This document shows positions 15,101 to 15,246 of a DNA stretch of 15,246 nt, one piece after another. The translations under genes and the position numbers were made by a program. How positions within the stretch are numbered: position 1 is the stretch's first letter; every line of letters starts with the position of its first letter. The notes under the pieces were generated by a model that saw only the letters and a list, made by a program, of their open reading frames with translations, ran no database searches and was not told where the DNA came from. This DNA comes from an uncultured Eggerthellaceae bacterium (GTDB lineage: Bacteria; Actinomycetota; Coriobacteriia; Coriobacteriales; Eggerthellaceae): assembly GCA_902497215.1 (NCBI GenBank), contig CABVEH010000006.1, forward strand, positions 1 through 15,246, given 5' to 3'.

Positions 15101-15246
15101 GCCTGGTACATGACGCTTCCCGTGTACCATTCGGGAACCGTGAACCCAGGATCGTAAACCGTCAGCTGGTATGCGGGAATGCCGTGTGTCAGGGGGCGTT
15201 CGCTTTCGAGAGACCGCATCTGACGCGAGCGTTCTCGCACGACCCG
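12151..15246 (-). CDS. GH13 amylase-family / GH77 4-alpha-glucanotransferase fusion, 5' end cut
   Basis: At least 1,029 residues are visible, counted from a GTG at 15240. The frame stays open to the window edge, and an N-terminal beta-domain usually precedes YQLTVYDPGF, so the true start is probably outside. The GH13 part shows region I DTVLSH (D167, H172), region II GFRLDVAD (nucleophile D257), region III IIGEVWED (E286) and region IV SSHD (H360, D361). A beta-sandwich-like stretch spans about 465-580. The GH77 part begins near 588. It has all three catalytic acids: D841 in RIDHF, E887 in LAEDLG and D936 in STHDTS. The protein likely trims branched or linear glucans and then disproportionates the maltodextrins in the cytoplasm. 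It converges on the Fic-like gene with only 12 bases between the stop codons. Confidence 0.93.
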   Translation of the reverse strand, partial: RVVRERSRQMRSLESERPLTHGIPAYQLTVYDPGFTVPEWYTGSVMYQAFPDRFARGSEGIRREGVDSHLGRGWPVRLHEDWNEPPDWGESYDPVDFFGGTFSGMESKLDYLASLGVEVLYLNPICEARSNHRYNTGDYQQVDPILGTWEDFERLSEAATTRGIRLVLDTVLSHTGSSSKYFNLDDSYDSFGAAQGEGSPYRSWYDFEHGTQYAPYRCWWNDPTLPEVEEHDPSWQQFVFGDGLLAEWVAHGASGFRLDVADELPDDVLEKIRQAAKAALPDSVIIGEVWEDPTTKESYGSRRTYALGTALDTVMNYPLRDKLLQFALGGVDAPQLVAFLKMQKSNYPAPLYHGLMNLLSSHDVERVRSVLDLGVEFRDRPRDEQASMVAGITDEADAQGALLQRILACIQYALPGVPCLYYGDERGMQGGRDPFDRGTFPWDGWRSDCGRDLTGLYQALGKMRADSPVLKHGAAAFYSYGRDVTCVLRMAGEEGGHPTLDGAILCVANRSNRKVDFVIDLVDAASGLSDAEVRALRFSNASPRCVLATDESGQLPEWPVTLEDGIFRSTIGPMQACVFQLDAGLQKPLGKGLGVICHITSVPNEDADGRSLGSGTLGAPAKRFVDWLAAGGVRYWQVLPLNPTDEYGSPYAGLSAFAGNVRLLEQGTTFDGLADTDEFRQFVDENREWLLPYAAFSAIKDKQQGALWRDWPERYRRFSPQLVESPELSEGMKVECLRQFAFDRQWRELRAYANERGVKIVGDMPIYVSADSADAWMHPEYLTLDSEGQLTSQGGMPPDQFSAEGQLWGNPTYDWEALRANGYDWWLDRFQRAFEWYDHVRIDHFLGFESYYSVPSGKPATEGGWLPGPGIDLFRCAYKKLGPLPVLAEDLGIITPQVKRLMAEANFTGMDVVQFFDGDPRQWWQPKPGKACFTSTHDTSTLLGWVKARYGLQGEDQVDEARRVADELARRVVGSGADVVFMSLQDVLQLDDSARMNVPGTAEGNWKWQARQSDVDASLDRLRTLVRLHSL
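15186..15212. repeat. Coding relative of the 6003 REP-like element
   Basis: Bases 15186-15212 match the intergenic 27-mer at 6003-6029 at 22 of 27 positions. The first 17 bases differ at only one. The TGACAC end is not conserved (CGAGAG). On the minus strand it encodes LESERPLTH, just before the first conserved residues of the amylase domain. It may be a decayed insertion or chance. Confidence 0.35.

Overview
The window looks like chromosomal DNA from a high-GC actinobacterium. I infer the Eggerthellaceae (Coriobacteriia). The reasons are G/C-rich third codon positions in most genes, a soluble DMSO-reductase-family operon paired with an MFS carrier, and a compact OmpR/sensor-kinase pair. No marker gene in the window proves the taxon. 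I saw no tRNA, rRNA, CRISPR array or transposase gene.

Left block (1-3443, minus strand): a tight gene string runs from a 48-residue membrane protein to the potassium channel subunit TrkH, an OB-fold membrane protein and the ribosome-assembly GTPase RsgA. The last three genes overlap by a few bases. Upstream of the string, 3444-3851 is a 408-bp region without a recognised gene. It is unusually rich in dyads: an orphan bidirectional terminator, a perfect 12-bp inverted repeat, GGTTGT repeats and a 58-bp imperfect palindrome.

Middle block (3852-5994, plus strand): an OmpR-type response regulator and its histidine kinase form a two-gene operon. The regulator carries seven extra codons beside its conserved receiver lysine. 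Those codons are an exact inverted copy of the start of the same gene. This is the most unexpected feature of the window.

Accessory block (6003-12138): a REP-like 27-mer and a strong stem-loop separate the kinase from a minus-strand operon. That operon encodes a cytoplasmic molybdopterin oxidoreductase, a DmsB-like four-cluster ferredoxin and an MFS transporter. A divergent gene encodes a Fic-fold protein whose catalytic His motif is lost and which ends in a winged helix. The divergent intergenic region has a perfect 16-bp palindrome flanked by matching half-sites, so the Fic-like protein probably regulates the operon. A simple reading is that the carrier imports an organic substrate, the Mo enzyme reduces or dehydroxylates it in the cytoplasm with electrons from the ferredoxin subunit, and the Fic-like protein controls expression. 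The substrate is unknown.

Right block (12151-15246, minus strand): a GH13 amylase-family enzyme fused to a GH77 4-alpha-glucanotransferase, cut at its N-terminus by the window edge. It serves glycogen or maltodextrin breakdown.
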